Program-made: the position numbers and the translations under genes
Part shown: positions 48,226 through 57,364 of the stretch, one piece after another
How positions within the stretch are numbered: position 1 is the stretch's first letter
Layout of the letters: each line of letters begins with the position of its first letter
The notes under the pieces: model-generated
The model's database searches: none
Seen by the model: the letters and a program-made list of their open reading frames with translations, nothing else
Told to the model about the DNA's origin: nothing
Assembly: GCF_900292035.1 (NCBI RefSeq)
Contig: NZ_OMPO01000002.1
Location: forward strand, 62,001 to 126,000
Reading direction: 5' to 3'
Source: Blastococcus sp. Marseille-P5729
GTDB lineage: Bacteria; Actinomycetota; Actinomycetes; Mycobacteriales; Antricoccaceae
DNA length: 64,000 nt

Positions 48226-48249
48226 AGTTACTGATCGGTAACTTATCCT
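48226..48249 (+). promoter_or_regulatory. ccr promoter with 18-bp palindromic operator
   Basis: AGTTACTGATCGGTAACT (48226-48243) is palindromic except for one mismatched base pair. The -10 candidate TATCCT (48244-48249) abuts it, so a bound protein would sit in the spacer/-35 zone. TetR-type CcrR in Methylobacterium acts at a palindrome upstream of ccr; an equivalent regulator is inferred but not encoded nearby. Confidence 0.6.
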
Positions 48250-48309
48250 CGGCAGCAGTTCTCACTCACGGCAGCATCGACCGTCGTGCCCAACCAGGAG
48301 TCACAACCC

Positions 48310-49647
48310 ATGACCATGAACCAGATCCTCGACGCGATCATGAGCGGCAAGAACGAGGACGTCGCGAAGATCGAGGTCCCCACGTCGTACGAGGCGATTG
48401 TCGTCCGCGAGGAGGACCAGAACATGTTTCAGGGCCTGGCGTCCTGGGACAAGGACCCCCGCAAGAGCCTGCATCTGCAGGACGTCGACACTCCTGAGCT
48501 CGGGCCCGGCGAGGCGCAGATCGCCGTCATGGCCTCCTCGGTCAACTACAACACCGTGTGGACCTCGATCTTCGAACCGGTGTCGACCTTCGGCTTCCTC
48601 AAGCGCTACGGACGTACCAGCGAGCTGGCCAAGCGGCACGATCTGCCCTACCACATCGTGGGTTCGGACCTCGCCGGCGTCGTGCTGCGCGTCGGCCCCG
48701 GGGTCACCAAGTGGAAGCCGGGCGACGAGGTCGTGGCGCACTGCCTGTCCGTCGAGCTCGAGGACCCGCAGGGGCACGATGACACCATGATGGATCCGCA
48801 GCAGCGGATCTGGGGCTTTGAGACCAACTTCGGCGGTCTGGCGCAGCTGGCGCTGGTGAAGTCCAACCAGCTGATGCCCAAGCCCGCGCACCTCAGCTGG
48901 GAGGAAGCCGCCTGCCCCGGCCTGGTCAACTCGACCGCCTACCGTCAGCTGGTCTCCAAGAACGGCGCGGCGATGAAGCAGGGCGACATCGTCCTCATCT
49001 GGGGAGCCTCGGGCGGCCTGGGCTCCTACGCCACCCAGATGGCCCTCAACGGCGGCGCCATCCCGGTGTGCGTGGTCTCCTCCCCCGACAAGGCGGACAT
49101 CTGCCGGTCGATGGGCGCCGAGCTGGTCATCGACCGCAAGGCCGAGGGCTACAAGTTCTGGAAGGACGAGCACACCCAGGACACCGGCGAGTGGAAGCGC
49201 TTCGGCTCGCGGATCCGCGAGCTCACCGGCGGTGAGGACGTCGACATCGTCTTCGAGCACCCGGGCCGGGAGACCTTCGGCGCGTCGGTCTATGTCACCA
49301 AGCGCGGCGGCACCATCACCACCTGCGCCTCGACGTCGGGCTACATGCACGAGTACGACAACCGCTACCTGTGGATGAACCTCAAGCGCATCGTGAGCTC
49401 GCACTTCGCCAACTACCGCGAGGCGTGGGAGGCCAACCGGCTGATCGACAAGGGCCTCATCCACCCGACGCTGTCCAAGGTGTACTCGCTCGCCGAGACC
49501 GGGCAGGCGGCTCTGGACGTGCACAAGAACCTGCACCAGGGCAAGGTCGGCGTGCTGTGCCTGGCCCCCGAGCCCGGCCTGGGCGTGAGCGACCCGGAGA
49601 AGCGCGCCAAGCACGAGGACAAGATCAACCGCTTCCGCGACCTGTAG
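48310..49647 (+). CDS. ccrA: crotonyl-CoA carboxylase/reductase
   Basis: Ccr, 445 residues, NADPH-dependent reductive carboxylation of crotonyl-CoA to (2S)-ethylmalonyl-CoA, the key enzyme of the ethylmalonyl-CoA pathway. It is a zinc-free MDR protein. The nucleotide motif is WGASGGLGSYATQ. CO2-pocket residues known from this family are present: Asn in SSVNYNTVW, Phe-Glu in WGFETNFGG, and His in SSHFANYREA, so it should carboxylate and not only reduce. ATG 48310 is preferred, with AGGAG about ten bases before it; ATG 48316 and a start at 48286 are alternatives. A palindrome lies at its promoter and a 19-bp terminator follows. Confidence 0.96.
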   Translation: MTMNQILDAIMSGKNEDVAKIEVPTSYEAIVVREEDQNMFQGLASWDKDPRKSLHLQDVDTPELGPGEAQIAVMASSVNYNTVWTSIFEPVSTFGFLKRYGRTSELAKRHDLPYHIVGSDLAGVVLRVGPGVTKWKPGDEVVAHCLSVELEDPQGHDDTMMDPQQRIWGFETNFGGLAQLALVKSNQLMPKPAHLSWEEAACPGLVNSTAYRQLVSKNGAAMKQGDIVLIWGASGGLGSYATQMALNGGAIPVCVVSSPDKADICRSMGAELVIDRKAEGYKFWKDEHTQDTGEWKRFGSRIRELTGGEDVDIVFEHPGRETFGASVYVTKRGGTITTCASTSGYMHEYDNRYLWMNLKRIVSSHFANYREAWEANRLIDKGLIHPTLSKVYSLAETGQAALDVHKNLHQGKVGVLCLAPEPGLGVSDPEKRAKHEDKINRFRDL

Positions 49648-49673
49648 CAACCCCCTTCGAGAAGGGCGCGACG

Positions 49674-49716
49674 AACGATGAGGCGAGGCCGGTCCACCCG
49701 GCCTCGCCTCATCGTT
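49674..49716. terminator. terminator after ccrA
   Basis: A perfect 19-bp stem (AACGATGAGGCGAGGCCGG and complement) with a five-base loop, 27 bases after the ccrA stop. Strong intrinsic hairpin without a T tract. Confidence 0.8.
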
Positions 49717-49784
49717 GGTTGACGTCTGAGGCCATAGAGTGGGGGCTGCGATCTCGTCCACCCCAGCATGCGATTGAGGCACTG

Positions 49785-51200
49785 ATGAACGCAGCGAACA
49801 ACAACGATCTCATCCCCATGGGCGCCCCTTCGATGGACTTTCCGATCGTCATGCGCGGCTATGAGCGCCACCAGGTCAACGAGGCCATCCGCAGCCTCGA
49901 GGACGACCTGCGCACGATCATGGCCGAGCGCGATCAAGCGCTGACCCAGGCCGCCGAGGAGCACGCGCGCGCCGAGAACCTCGGAGCCGAGATCGGGGAG
50001 CTCAAGACCCAGCTGCGCAACAGCGAGGCGCCCACCTTCGAGACCATGGGCGGGCGGATCGCCTCCATGCTGCGGCTGGCCGAGGAGGAGGCGGCGGAGA
50101 TCCGCCGCGCGGCCGAGGAGGACGCCCAGCAGACGCGCGAGCGCTCGGCTCAGGAGAAGGAGGACTCCGACCGCCAGATCGCCAGCGATCGAGCCGAGGC
50201 CGACCAGTACGTGGCCGACCGCCGCGGCGAGGCCGACGAGGTCCTCGCCACCGCGAAGGCCGAGGCGGCAGAGTACGTCGAGCAGCACCGCAAGCAGGCC
50301 GAGGAGCACCTCGCCGGTGCCCGCGCCGAGGCCGACGAGCTGACCGCGCAGTCCGCGGCCAGGCGCGCCGAGGCGGAGGAGGACTTCAAGATCACCCTCG
50401 ACGCCCGTCGCACCGCCGCCGCACAGGAAGAGGCCGAGCGGGACCGTACCTCGCGCGAGGACGCCGCCAACCGCATCCAGGCCTCACGAGACGAGGCGGA
50501 CGCGCTGCTGACGAAGGCCCACGCCGAGGCGTCCGCCGCGGTCGAGGAGGCCAACACCCGCTCGCGGACCATGATCGAGCGAGCCGAGGACGAGGTGAAC
50601 CGCCTCGAGCACGTGCGGGCTGCGCTCGCCCAGCAGATCGCCCAGGTCGGCCAGATCGTCTCGCAGGTGCCGGCCTTTCTCGCCAAAGCGCCTGAGGAGC
50701 TCGCGCGCGATCGAGATGTCGACGCGCCTCGCGCAGCCGAGCCGCGGCGCCCCGATCTCTTCGCCGAGGGCCGCGAGGCGACGACGGATGAGGCTGCGAC
50801 CGTGCGCGATGACGATGCGGCCCTGCCGGACGACGTGCAGCCGGAGGCGGTGGCGGCATCCGAGCCGCCGGCGCCAGAACAGAGCGCCGAGCCGATCGCG
50901 GACGCGGGCGCGTCCCAGGACGAGCCCGCCGAGCCCGCCGAGCCAGCCGAGGCCGCTGAACTCGCTGAGGTGGGCGAGCAGCCCACGGAGGACGCCACCC
51001 CGGGCGCCGACGTCCCGGAAGGTGACGCCCCGGACGGCGAGCTGCAGCAGGAGGTCGACGGTCACAGCGGGCCGCCGACCAGCGCGCGCAGCCCCCGTGT
51101 GCGGCTGGCGCGGCGCACGGGCGGCCGCTCGGATGACGAGTCGCCCTCCGATCGCACCGTCGAGGTCAGTGCGATCCGCCAACGCCGTCCGCGCCGTTAG
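49785..51200 (+). CDS. DivIVA-like long coiled-coil protein
   Basis: A 471-residue protein with a DivIVA-type N-terminus (residues 17-60: MDFPIVMRGYERHQVNEAIRSLEDDL) that in family members binds curved membrane. A continuous alanine, glutamate and arginine-rich coiled coil follows to about residue 300 (AEEEAAEIRRAAEED, RAEADELTAQSAARRAEAEED). An acidic proline-rich disordered tail ends in a basic segment (RVRLARRTGGR, IRQRRPRR). This layout recalls Scy/Wag31-like polarity proteins, but it is not Wag31 itself. A cytoskeletal or polar role is inferred. The start ATG 49785 has GAGG nine bases before it; ATG 49818 is an alternative. Confidence 0.8.
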   Translation: MNAANNNDLIPMGAPSMDFPIVMRGYERHQVNEAIRSLEDDLRTIMAERDQALTQAAEEHARAENLGAEIGELKTQLRNSEAPTFETMGGRIASMLRLAEEEAAEIRRAAEEDAQQTRERSAQEKEDSDRQIASDRAEADQYVADRRGEADEVLATAKAEAAEYVEQHRKQAEEHLAGARAEADELTAQSAARRAEAEEDFKITLDARRTAAAQEEAERDRTSREDAANRIQASRDEADALLTKAHAEASAAVEEANTRSRTMIERAEDEVNRLEHVRAALAQQIAQVGQIVSQVPAFLAKAPEELARDRDVDAPRAAEPRRPDLFAEGREATTDEAATVRDDDAALPDDVQPEAVAASEPPAPEQSAEPIADAGASQDEPAEPAEPAEAAELAEVGEQPTEDATPGADVPEGDAPDGELQQEVDGHSGPPTSARSPRVRLARRTGGRSDDESPSDRTVEVSAIRQRRPRR

Positions 51201-51973
51201 ACGACGTTCTGCCCCTCGCGGGTCAGTCGTAGATCGGCGACTACGGGCCAGTGGTCGCTGGGGATGACTCCGCCGGGCCGAGTGGTGTCGATCCAGGCAC
51301 GCTCGATGTCCCAGCGCTCGTTGACCAGCAGGTGGTCGATCCGCGCTCCGGCGCTGTCACCGCGGAAGGCGTGAAAGGTGCCGGACGCGTCGTCGCCTAG
51401 GACGCTGCGCAGCCCGCGCTCTAGCAGCACCCTCATCGGAAGCTCGTCGAGGGCGACGTTGAAGTCGCCACAGACGATCCAGGCCCGCGGATCGCTCTCG
51501 ACCAGCTCAGCGATCTGGCCTGCGGCGAGCTCGCGCGACCGGCTGCCGCGATGGTCGAAGTGGGTGTTCACGACCCCGATCGGATTCCCGCCGACCGATC
51601 CGAGCAGCACCGTGGCGACGCGCGGGATCCGAGCATCGACGCCAGTCGATCCAGGGACGTCGGGAGTCGGCGACAGCCACATCGTCCGCCATGCCTGGAC
51701 CCGTACTCGGTCGCTGATCACGAGCGGGCTCTGCTCTCCCCCGCGCTTGCCGTCCGCGCGTCCGACCCCGTACCACCCGGCCCACGGTGTCCGCGCCTCG
51801 AGGTACCGGCGCTGCACCGGAAGCACCTCCTGCAGACCGAGCACGTCGAATCGAAGCGAATCAATACACTCGAGCACGGCAGCTCGTCGATGACGCCAGG
51901 AATGCACCCCGTCGGCCGGGTTGTCGTACCGGATGTTGAAGGTGCCCGTGCGCAGGGCCGGTGACGCGTCCAT
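51197..51973 (-). CDS. endonuclease/exonuclease/phosphatase family protein
   Basis: A 258-residue EEP-fold phosphoesterase. Catalytic landmarks are FNIRYDNPADG (Asn), VLGLQEVLPVQ (Glu), GVVNTHFDHRG (His), IVCGDFNVAL (Asp, Asn) and the C-terminal PSDHWPVVADL (Asp, His). The substrate is unknown; the family covers DNA, sugar-phosphate and lipid phosphoesters. No signal peptide is seen. It overlaps the DivIVA-like gene end by four bases (convergent) and follows the small zinc protein gene by ten bases on the same strand. Confidence 0.88.
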   Translation of the reverse strand: MDASPALRTGTFNIRYDNPADGVHSWRHRRAAVLECIDSLRFDVLGLQEVLPVQRRYLEARTPWAGWYGVGRADGKRGGEQSPLVISDRVRVQAWRTMWLSPTPDVPGSTGVDARIPRVATVLLGSVGGNPIGVVNTHFDHRGSRSRELAAGQIAELVESDPRAWIVCGDFNVALDELPMRVLLERGLRSVLGDDASGTFHAFRGDSAGARIDHLLVNERWDIERAWIDTTRPGGVIPSDHWPVVADLRLTREGQNVV

Positions 51974-51982
51974 CGCCAGATC

Positions 51983-52303
51983 TCAGCGGCCGTAACGCGG
52001 CGCGTTCCGGGACCGCAGGACGCCGGGCCGCCGCCGATCGCGCGCCGACCAGCACGCAGCGTGCCAGTGGCGGCGATCCGCACCCTCGACGTCGTACTCG
52101 GACCAGACGACCACGTGCCCCTGGCCGCGGCGCACGATCTGGTCGCAGCCCGGGCATCGGTAGTCCTTGACCGCCGAGGCGCCGGTGATCGATATGACTC
52201 GCCAGGTCTCGCCGCGCCACTGCACCTGGCTCGCACCGCCGAGCAGCCCGCCCCGGCTCGTCGTGCGCTCGGCCGGCCGCTCTCGCCGGTTACGGCGCGG
52301 CAT
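51983..52303 (-). CDS. small putative zinc-binding protein
   Basis: A 106-residue basic protein with a CxxC...H...C arrangement (YRCPGCDQIVRRGQGHVVVW, then RRHWHAACW). That would suit a treble-clef-like zinc site. I remember similar short proteins from Streptomyces annotated without function. The ATG 52303 overlaps the end of the fatty acyl-AMP ligase gene by 14 bases, so the two are probably cotranscribed and translationally coupled. It could be an RNA or DNA binding protein, judging from its charge; that is inference. Confidence 0.7.
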   Translation of the reverse strand: MPRRNRRERPAERTTSRGGLLGGASQVQWRGETWRVISITGASAVKDYRCPGCDQIVRRGQGHVVVWSEYDVEGADRRHWHAACWSARDRRRPGVLRSRNAPRYGR

Positions 52304-53963
52304 GCTCGCCGCCGATCCGGCGCTGGATGCTCTCGCGCACCTTGACCCGCTGGATCTTCCCCGACGGCGTCTTCGGCAGGGCGCCCGGGGCGATGAGGAC
52401 GACGTAGGTGGGCCGAACCTCGAGATCGGCGTACGTCGCCACCCGGATCTCCTGCTCGATCCGGCCACGGTGCTGCTCGTCGTCGTAGTAGGTCGACTCC
52501 GCGACGACCGCCAGGACCTCACGTCCACCCACGAGCACCGGTACCGCCGCGCAGTTGCCTCGTCGTACTCCCTCAACCCGCTCCGCGGCCCGCTCGACGT
52601 CCGTTGGATAGATGTTGCGCCCACCGATGATGATCAGATCCTTGATCCGGCCGCAGACCACTACCTCTCCGTCGACCAGATAGCCCTCGTCGCCGGTGTC
52701 CAGCCATCCCTCGGCATCCTGCGAGCCGCGAAGGCCCTCGGCAGTGACATAGCCGGGGCTGACCGCGTCGCCCCGGATCATCAAGGTGCCGACGTGCCGC
52801 TCGGGCAGCACCTCGCCCTTCTCCCCACGCACCTCGACCTCGATGCCGCCCAGCGGCGCACCGAGAAGCGCGAACGCCGATCCCGCGCCCTCGACCGGCT
52901 TGGCAACCCGCTGGGCGCCGAGGACCCGCTCATCGACGGTGGCGATCACCAACCCACGGCCGACCGGCGCGACGGAGCCCGCGAGCGCCGCCTCGGCCAT
53001 GCCGTAGGCGCACAGCACCGCCGACGGGTCCAGGCCGTGCCGCTCCCCCGCCTCGCAGAACAGCTCGACGGTGCGCGGGTCGATCGGCTCGGCACCGTTG
53101 AGGGCGATCCGCAGGGTCGAGAGATCGAGCGGAGCCGCCTTGGACAGCGCCCGCGCCGCGATCCCGTACGCGAAGTTGGGCGCGGCGGTGATGCTCGCCC
53201 CGCGATCGCTGATCAGTCGCATCCAGGAAGCGGGACTGGCGACGAAGTCCGCAGGGGTCACCTTCACCAGCTTCAGACCGAAGACCATCGGGACGCAAAG
53301 GAACCCGACCATCCCCATGTCGTGGAAGACCGGGAGCCAGGAGAGCATGATGTCGTCGGCACGGATGTCGCTGACCTCGACCATCGCCCGCATGTTGCTG
53401 ATCAGGTTGCCGTGGGTGATCACGACGGCTTTGGGTGCCGCAGTCGAGCCGCTGGTCAGCTGCAGCAGCGCCGGGCTGCTCTCGTCGGCCACTGCCGGAT
53501 CGGGATCGATCAGTCGCTCGCCGGCCAGCAGCTCGTCGCTGGTCAGGATCGCTGCGGACGCGTCGCTGGCGGCGGGAGCGAAGTGCTCGACGACGTCGGC
53601 GTACGGCGGCCCGAGGACGAGCGCGTCCGCGTCGATCGTCTGCAGGATGCCGAAGGTGTCCGCGGCGTACGTCGTGAGGTTGGTGCGGGCCGTGGGCTGG
53701 TGCAGCATCGTGACGCTCGCACCGCGCAGCCAGCAGGCCTGTGTCGCGACCGCGACATGCCGTGGCGAGCCCATGAACAGCGCGACCGCATCACCCGCGC
53801 CGATTCCGCGGGCGGCCAGCGATGCAGCGGCGCGCCGCGCGTCGAGGTGGATCCGCGCCCAGTCCTCACGGAGGAACTCGCCGTCCGAGCCTCTCGTCTC
53901 GAGCCACCCGCGCGCGGGGTGCGCGCGGGCGGTCTCGCGGAGGACGCCCAGCAGCTCGCTCAT
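52290..53963 (-). CDS. fatty acyl-AMP ligase (FAAL-like)
   Basis: A 557-residue adenylate-forming enzyme. AMP-binding motif: LLQLTSGSTAAPKAVVITHGN. Features typical of FAALs are WLPVFHDMGMVGFL, ITAAPNFAYGIAARAL and ALNGAEPIDPRTVELF. Next come WLDTGDEGYL, GRIKDLIIIGGRNIYPTDVE and the C-terminal lysine in LPKTPSGKIQRVKV. FAALs make acyl-adenylates for polyketide synthases or carrier proteins instead of CoA esters, but no PKS or carrier is nearby. The ATG lies just after the stop of the dehydrogenase gene. Confidence 0.87.
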   Translation of the reverse strand: MSELLGVLRETARAHPARGWLETRGSDGEFLREDWARIHLDARRAAASLAARGIGAGDAVALFMGSPRHVAVATQACWLRGASVTMLHQPTARTNLTTYAADTFGILQTIDADALVLGPPYADVVEHFAPAASDASAAILTSDELLAGERLIDPDPAVADESSPALLQLTSGSTAAPKAVVITHGNLISNMRAMVEVSDIRADDIMLSWLPVFHDMGMVGFLCVPMVFGLKLVKVTPADFVASPASWMRLISDRGASITAAPNFAYGIAARALSKAAPLDLSTLRIALNGAEPIDPRTVELFCEAGERHGLDPSAVLCAYGMAEAALAGSVAPVGRGLVIATVDERVLGAQRVAKPVEGAGSAFALLGAPLGGIEVEVRGEKGEVLPERHVGTLMIRGDAVSPGYVTAEGLRGSQDAEGWLDTGDEGYLVDGEVVVCGRIKDLIIIGGRNIYPTDVERAAERVEGVRRGNCAAVPVLVGGREVLAVVAESTYYDDEQHRGRIEQEIRVATYADLEVRPTYVVLIAPGALPKTPSGKIQRVKVRESIQRRIGGEHAAP

Positions 53964-53966
53964 CGG

Positions 53967-55751
53967 CTACTTGCGGTAGTCCCGGAAGCCTTTGCCGGTC
54001 TTGCGGCCGAGGAAGCCCGCGGTGACGAGGTGCTCCAGCAGCGGCGCCGGGGCCATGCCCTGCTCGCGGAACTCGCGGAAGAGCGTCTGCTCGATCGCCA
54101 GCGAGACGTCGAGACCGACGGTGTCGAGCAGTTCGAACGGGCCCATGGGGTAGCCACAGCCGACCTTCATGGCCGCGTCGATGTCGTCGGCGGTGGCGTA
54201 GTTCGCCTCGTACATCTTGATCGCGTCGTTCAGGTACGGGAACAGCAGCGCGTTGACGATGAACCCGGCGCGGTCGCCGCACAGCACCGGGTGCTTGCCG
54301 ATGGCCTTGGTGAGTGCGACGGAGGTGTTGACCGTCTGCTCATCGGTCGCGACCGTGTGCACGATCTCGACCAGCTTCATGATCGGCGCCGGGTTGAAGA
54401 AGTGGATGCCGACGACATTCTCCGGCCGCTCGGTCTGGGTGGCCAGCTCGATGACCGGCAGGGACGACGTCGTCGTGGCCAGGATGGCGCCGTCCTTCAC
54501 GATCTCGTCGAGGTTGGAGAACAGCACCTGCTTGATGTGCAGGTCCTCGGCGATCGCCTCCACGACGATGTCGCAGTCGGCGAGGTCATCCAGGCTGGTG
54601 GTGCCGGTGACCAGTGACTGTGCCTGGTCGGCGTCCTCTTGGGCCAGCTTGCCGCGTCCGACGGCCTTCTCCAGCGACTTCTTGATCGCGGCCTTGACGC
54701 CATCGACCTTCGCGTCGCTGCGTGCGACGTAGGTCGTGGCGAACCCGGCCTTGACGAACACCTCGATGATGCCGGTGGCCATGGTGCCGGAGCCGACCAC
54801 ACCGATCTTCTTGCCGCTCAGGTCGATCGCCGGGGCGCCCGTGTCCTCGCCCTTCGGGGTGAGGCGGTCGGCCACGACGTTCGGCGAGCCGGGCTGTTCG
54901 TAGGTGTAGAAGCCCCGGCCGGACTTGCGGCCCAGCAGGCCCGCGGACATCATCTGCTTGATGATGGGTCGCGGGGCGTGCATGCGGTTGCGACCCTGGC
55001 GGTACATCGTGTCGAGGATCTCGTAGGCGGTGTCGAGACCGATCAGGTCCATCAGCGCCAGAGGGCCCATCGGCAGGCCGCAGCCGAAACGCATGGCGGC
55101 GTCGATGTCCTCGCGGGTGGCGTATCGGTCCTCGTACATGCCCACGGCGTGGTTGAGATAGCCGAACAGCAGCGCGTTGGCGATGAAGCCGGCCTTGTCG
55201 GCGACCGACACGGGCGTCTTGCCGATCTGCTCGCACAGCGCGCGGATGTCGGCGACCACGCTGTCGTCGGTGACAACAGTGTGGATGATCTCGACCAGCC
55301 GCATGATCGGCGCCGGGTTGAAGAAGTGCATGCCGACGACCATGTGCGGGCGCTTGGTCGACACGCTGATCTCGGTGACCGACAGCGACGACGTGTTGGT
55401 GGCGAGGATGGTCTCCGGAGGACAGATCTCATCGAGCTTGTTGAAGATCCCGAGCTTGATGTCCATCTGCTCGGGAACGGCCTCGATGACCAGTTCGCAG
55501 CGCTCGAAGGCCTGCCAGTCGGTGGTGAACTCGATGCGCCCGATCAGCGCGTCGGCGTCCGACTGGCCGAGCTTGCCGCGCGCGACGCCGCGCTCGACGG
55601 ACTGGGTGATGAAGCCCCGCCCGCGCTCGAGTCCCTCGTCGTCACGCTCGAAGGCGACGACCTCGATGCCCGAGCGGGCGAAAACCTCTGCGATGCCGGC
55701 ACCCATGGTGCCGAGGCCGACGACGCCGACGACGGAAAAATCGCGTGACAC
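53967..55751 (-). CDS. tandem-duplicated 3-hydroxyacyl-CoA dehydrogenase
   Basis: A 594-residue protein made of two full 3-hydroxybutyryl-CoA dehydrogenase units. Copy 1 (1-290) has GVVGLGTMGAGIAEVF and the catalytic MHFFNPAPIM; copy 2 (308-594) has GVVGSGTMATGIIEVF and IHFFNPAPIM. Both keep the His-Glu pair (HFFNPAP, LVEIIHT/LVEIVHT), the NAD loop and the C-terminal helical domain (GCGLPMGPLALMDLIGLD, GCGYPMGPFELLDTVGLD). Both copies look active, giving an intramolecular dimer. The function is L-3-hydroxyacyl-CoA oxidation or acetoacetyl-CoA reduction. Start is GTG 55751 with GGAG nine bases before it. Confidence 0.92.
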   Translation of the reverse strand: MSRDFSVVGVVGLGTMGAGIAEVFARSGIEVVAFERDDEGLERGRGFITQSVERGVARGKLGQSDADALIGRIEFTTDWQAFERCELVIEAVPEQMDIKLGIFNKLDEICPPETILATNTSSLSVTEISVSTKRPHMVVGMHFFNPAPIMRLVEIIHTVVTDDSVVADIRALCEQIGKTPVSVADKAGFIANALLFGYLNHAVGMYEDRYATREDIDAAMRFGCGLPMGPLALMDLIGLDTAYEILDTMYRQGRNRMHAPRPIIKQMMSAGLLGRKSGRGFYTYEQPGSPNVVADRLTPKGEDTGAPAIDLSGKKIGVVGSGTMATGIIEVFVKAGFATTYVARSDAKVDGVKAAIKKSLEKAVGRGKLAQEDADQAQSLVTGTTSLDDLADCDIVVEAIAEDLHIKQVLFSNLDEIVKDGAILATTTSSLPVIELATQTERPENVVGIHFFNPAPIMKLVEIVHTVATDEQTVNTSVALTKAIGKHPVLCGDRAGFIVNALLFPYLNDAIKMYEANYATADDIDAAMKVGCGYPMGPFELLDTVGLDVSLAIEQTLFREFREQGMAPAPLLEHLVTAGFLGRKTGKGFRDYRK

Positions 55752-55792
55752 TGCTACTCCAGTTGTGTTGTTGTCAGGTGGACGGGACAGGC

Positions 55793-57265
55793 TCAGGACG
55801 CTCCACCGCGGAATCTGCGGCGCATCATGTCGGCGATGAGACGTACGGCGTACGGTTTGCGCGCGAAGCTCGTGACGACGAGGGGAATCGGTACACGCAA
55901 CTTAGCAACTGACTGCGACCTGGCGAACTCACGGAGACCATCCTCACCGTGGATTCGCCCGAACCCGGATTCACCTACCCCACCGAAGGGCAGTGACGGG
56001 ATGCCGGCGAACGAGATCACCGAGTTGATCGCGACCATGCCGGTGCGCAGCCGAGCCGCGATCCGCTCCCCCGCGGAGCGCGAGAAGACGGCCGCGGCAA
56101 GACCGTACGGCGTCGCGTTGGCCTTGGTCACTGCCTCGTCCATCGAGGCGACCTTGTTGATGATCACGACCGGTCCGAAGGTCTCCTCCTGGATCGCGAC
56201 ACTGGTCTCGGGCACCTCCGCCAGCACCACCGGCCGCACGTACGGCGGGGCGATCGACTCGGGCCCGCCGAGCACCGCTCGGCCGCCATCTGCGATCGCC
56301 GCGTCGACATGCCGGCGGACGACGTCGAGCTGGCTGGGCATGGTCATCGGGCCGTACGCCGCGCCCCCGTCGTTGCCGGGCTGCAGATCGCGCATGATCT
56401 CAGCGGTGCGGTGCAGCACCTTGTCGTAGACCTTCTCGTGCGCGTAGACGCGCTCGGTGCCAACGCAGGTCTGGCCGGCATTCGAGCACGCGCCCCACGC
56501 GGCAGCCTGGGCGGCCGCCTCGATGTCGGCGTCCTCATCGATGATCAGGACGTCCTTGCCGCCGCATTCGACGAGTACGGGCGTCAAGGTCGCCGAGCAC
56601 GCCTGCATCACCTTCTTGCCGGTCGCGCTCGAACCGGTGAACGCGATCTTGTCGACACCCGCCTCGCACAGCGCCGCTCCGGTCTCCCCGAGCCCGGTGA
56701 CCACCTGTAGCACGGGCTGCTCGGGGACCACCTCGGCGAAGGTTCGCACCAGCCACTCACCGACGGCGGGCGTGAACTCGCTGGGCTTGAAGACCACCGC
56801 ATTGCTGGCGGCCAGCGCGTAGGTGATCGAGCCCATCGGCGTGAACACCGGATAGTTCCACGGCCCGATGACCCCCACGACGCCGTACGGCAGGTACTGG
56901 ATGGTCGCGGCGTGGTTCGCGCTCAGCAGACCGGGACTCACCGAACGCCGACCGAGCACCTTGGCGGCGTGCTTGGCCGCCCAGTCGATGTGATCGATCG
57001 CCAGGATCGTCTCGAGCATCGCGTCGTCGCGCGTCTTGCCGCCCTCCCGGTGGACCAGGTCGGCGAGCTCGTCGATCCGCCCGGCGATCAGCGAACGCCA
57101 GGCCAGCAACCGCTTCTTGCGTTCGGAGAAGCCGATCATCGCCCACCAGCGGCTGGCCTCGCGTGCCTCGGCAACCACTGCGCGTACGTCGGCGGCGCCG
57201 GCGATCGGGAAGGTCGCGACCACCTCGCCGGTCGCGGGATCGAGGCTGTCGAAGGTGTCGGCCAT
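55793..57265 (-). CDS. NAD(P)-dependent aldehyde dehydrogenase, succinate-semialdehyde type
   Basis: A 490-residue aldehyde dehydrogenase. The cofactor loop is FTGSSATGKKV, the general base Glu is in LVECGGKD, and the nucleophile Cys is in SNAGQTCVGTERV. It also has PYGVVGVIGPWNYPVF and FGGVGESGFGRIHGEDG. It resembles the family of succinic-semialdehyde and long-chain aldehyde dehydrogenases, so the substrate stays open. The ATG 57265 has AGGAGA eight bases before it; in-frame sequence up to 57319 was discarded. It lies 41 bases before the hydroxyacyl-CoA dehydrogenase gene, likely in one operon. Confidence 0.92.
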   Translation of the reverse strand: MADTFDSLDPATGEVVATFPIAGAADVRAVVAEAREASRWWAMIGFSERKKRLLAWRSLIAGRIDELADLVHREGGKTRDDAMLETILAIDHIDWAAKHAAKVLGRRSVSPGLLSANHAATIQYLPYGVVGVIGPWNYPVFTPMGSITYALAASNAVVFKPSEFTPAVGEWLVRTFAEVVPEQPVLQVVTGLGETGAALCEAGVDKIAFTGSSATGKKVMQACSATLTPVLVECGGKDVLIIDEDADIEAAAQAAAWGACSNAGQTCVGTERVYAHEKVYDKVLHRTAEIMRDLQPGNDGGAAYGPMTMPSQLDVVRRHVDAAIADGGRAVLGGPESIAPPYVRPVVLAEVPETSVAIQEETFGPVVIINKVASMDEAVTKANATPYGLAAAVFSRSAGERIAARLRTGMVAINSVISFAGIPSLPFGGVGESGFGRIHGEDGLREFARSQSVAKLRVPIPLVVTSFARKPYAVRLIADMMRRRFRGGAS

Positions 57266-57364
57266 GCGCTCTCCTGGGCTACTGGACGGTAACGAGGTGC
57301 TCGGTTCATTATGGCGCACCGTGTAGCCTCAGCGCCGTCCCAATCGTCGAGCCGGGAAGAGCCC

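Noticed and set aside
52167-54617. 816-residue plus-strand frame across the FAAL and dehydrogenase genes
   Set aside because: Complement of two conserved genes; composition typical of GC-rich shadows.
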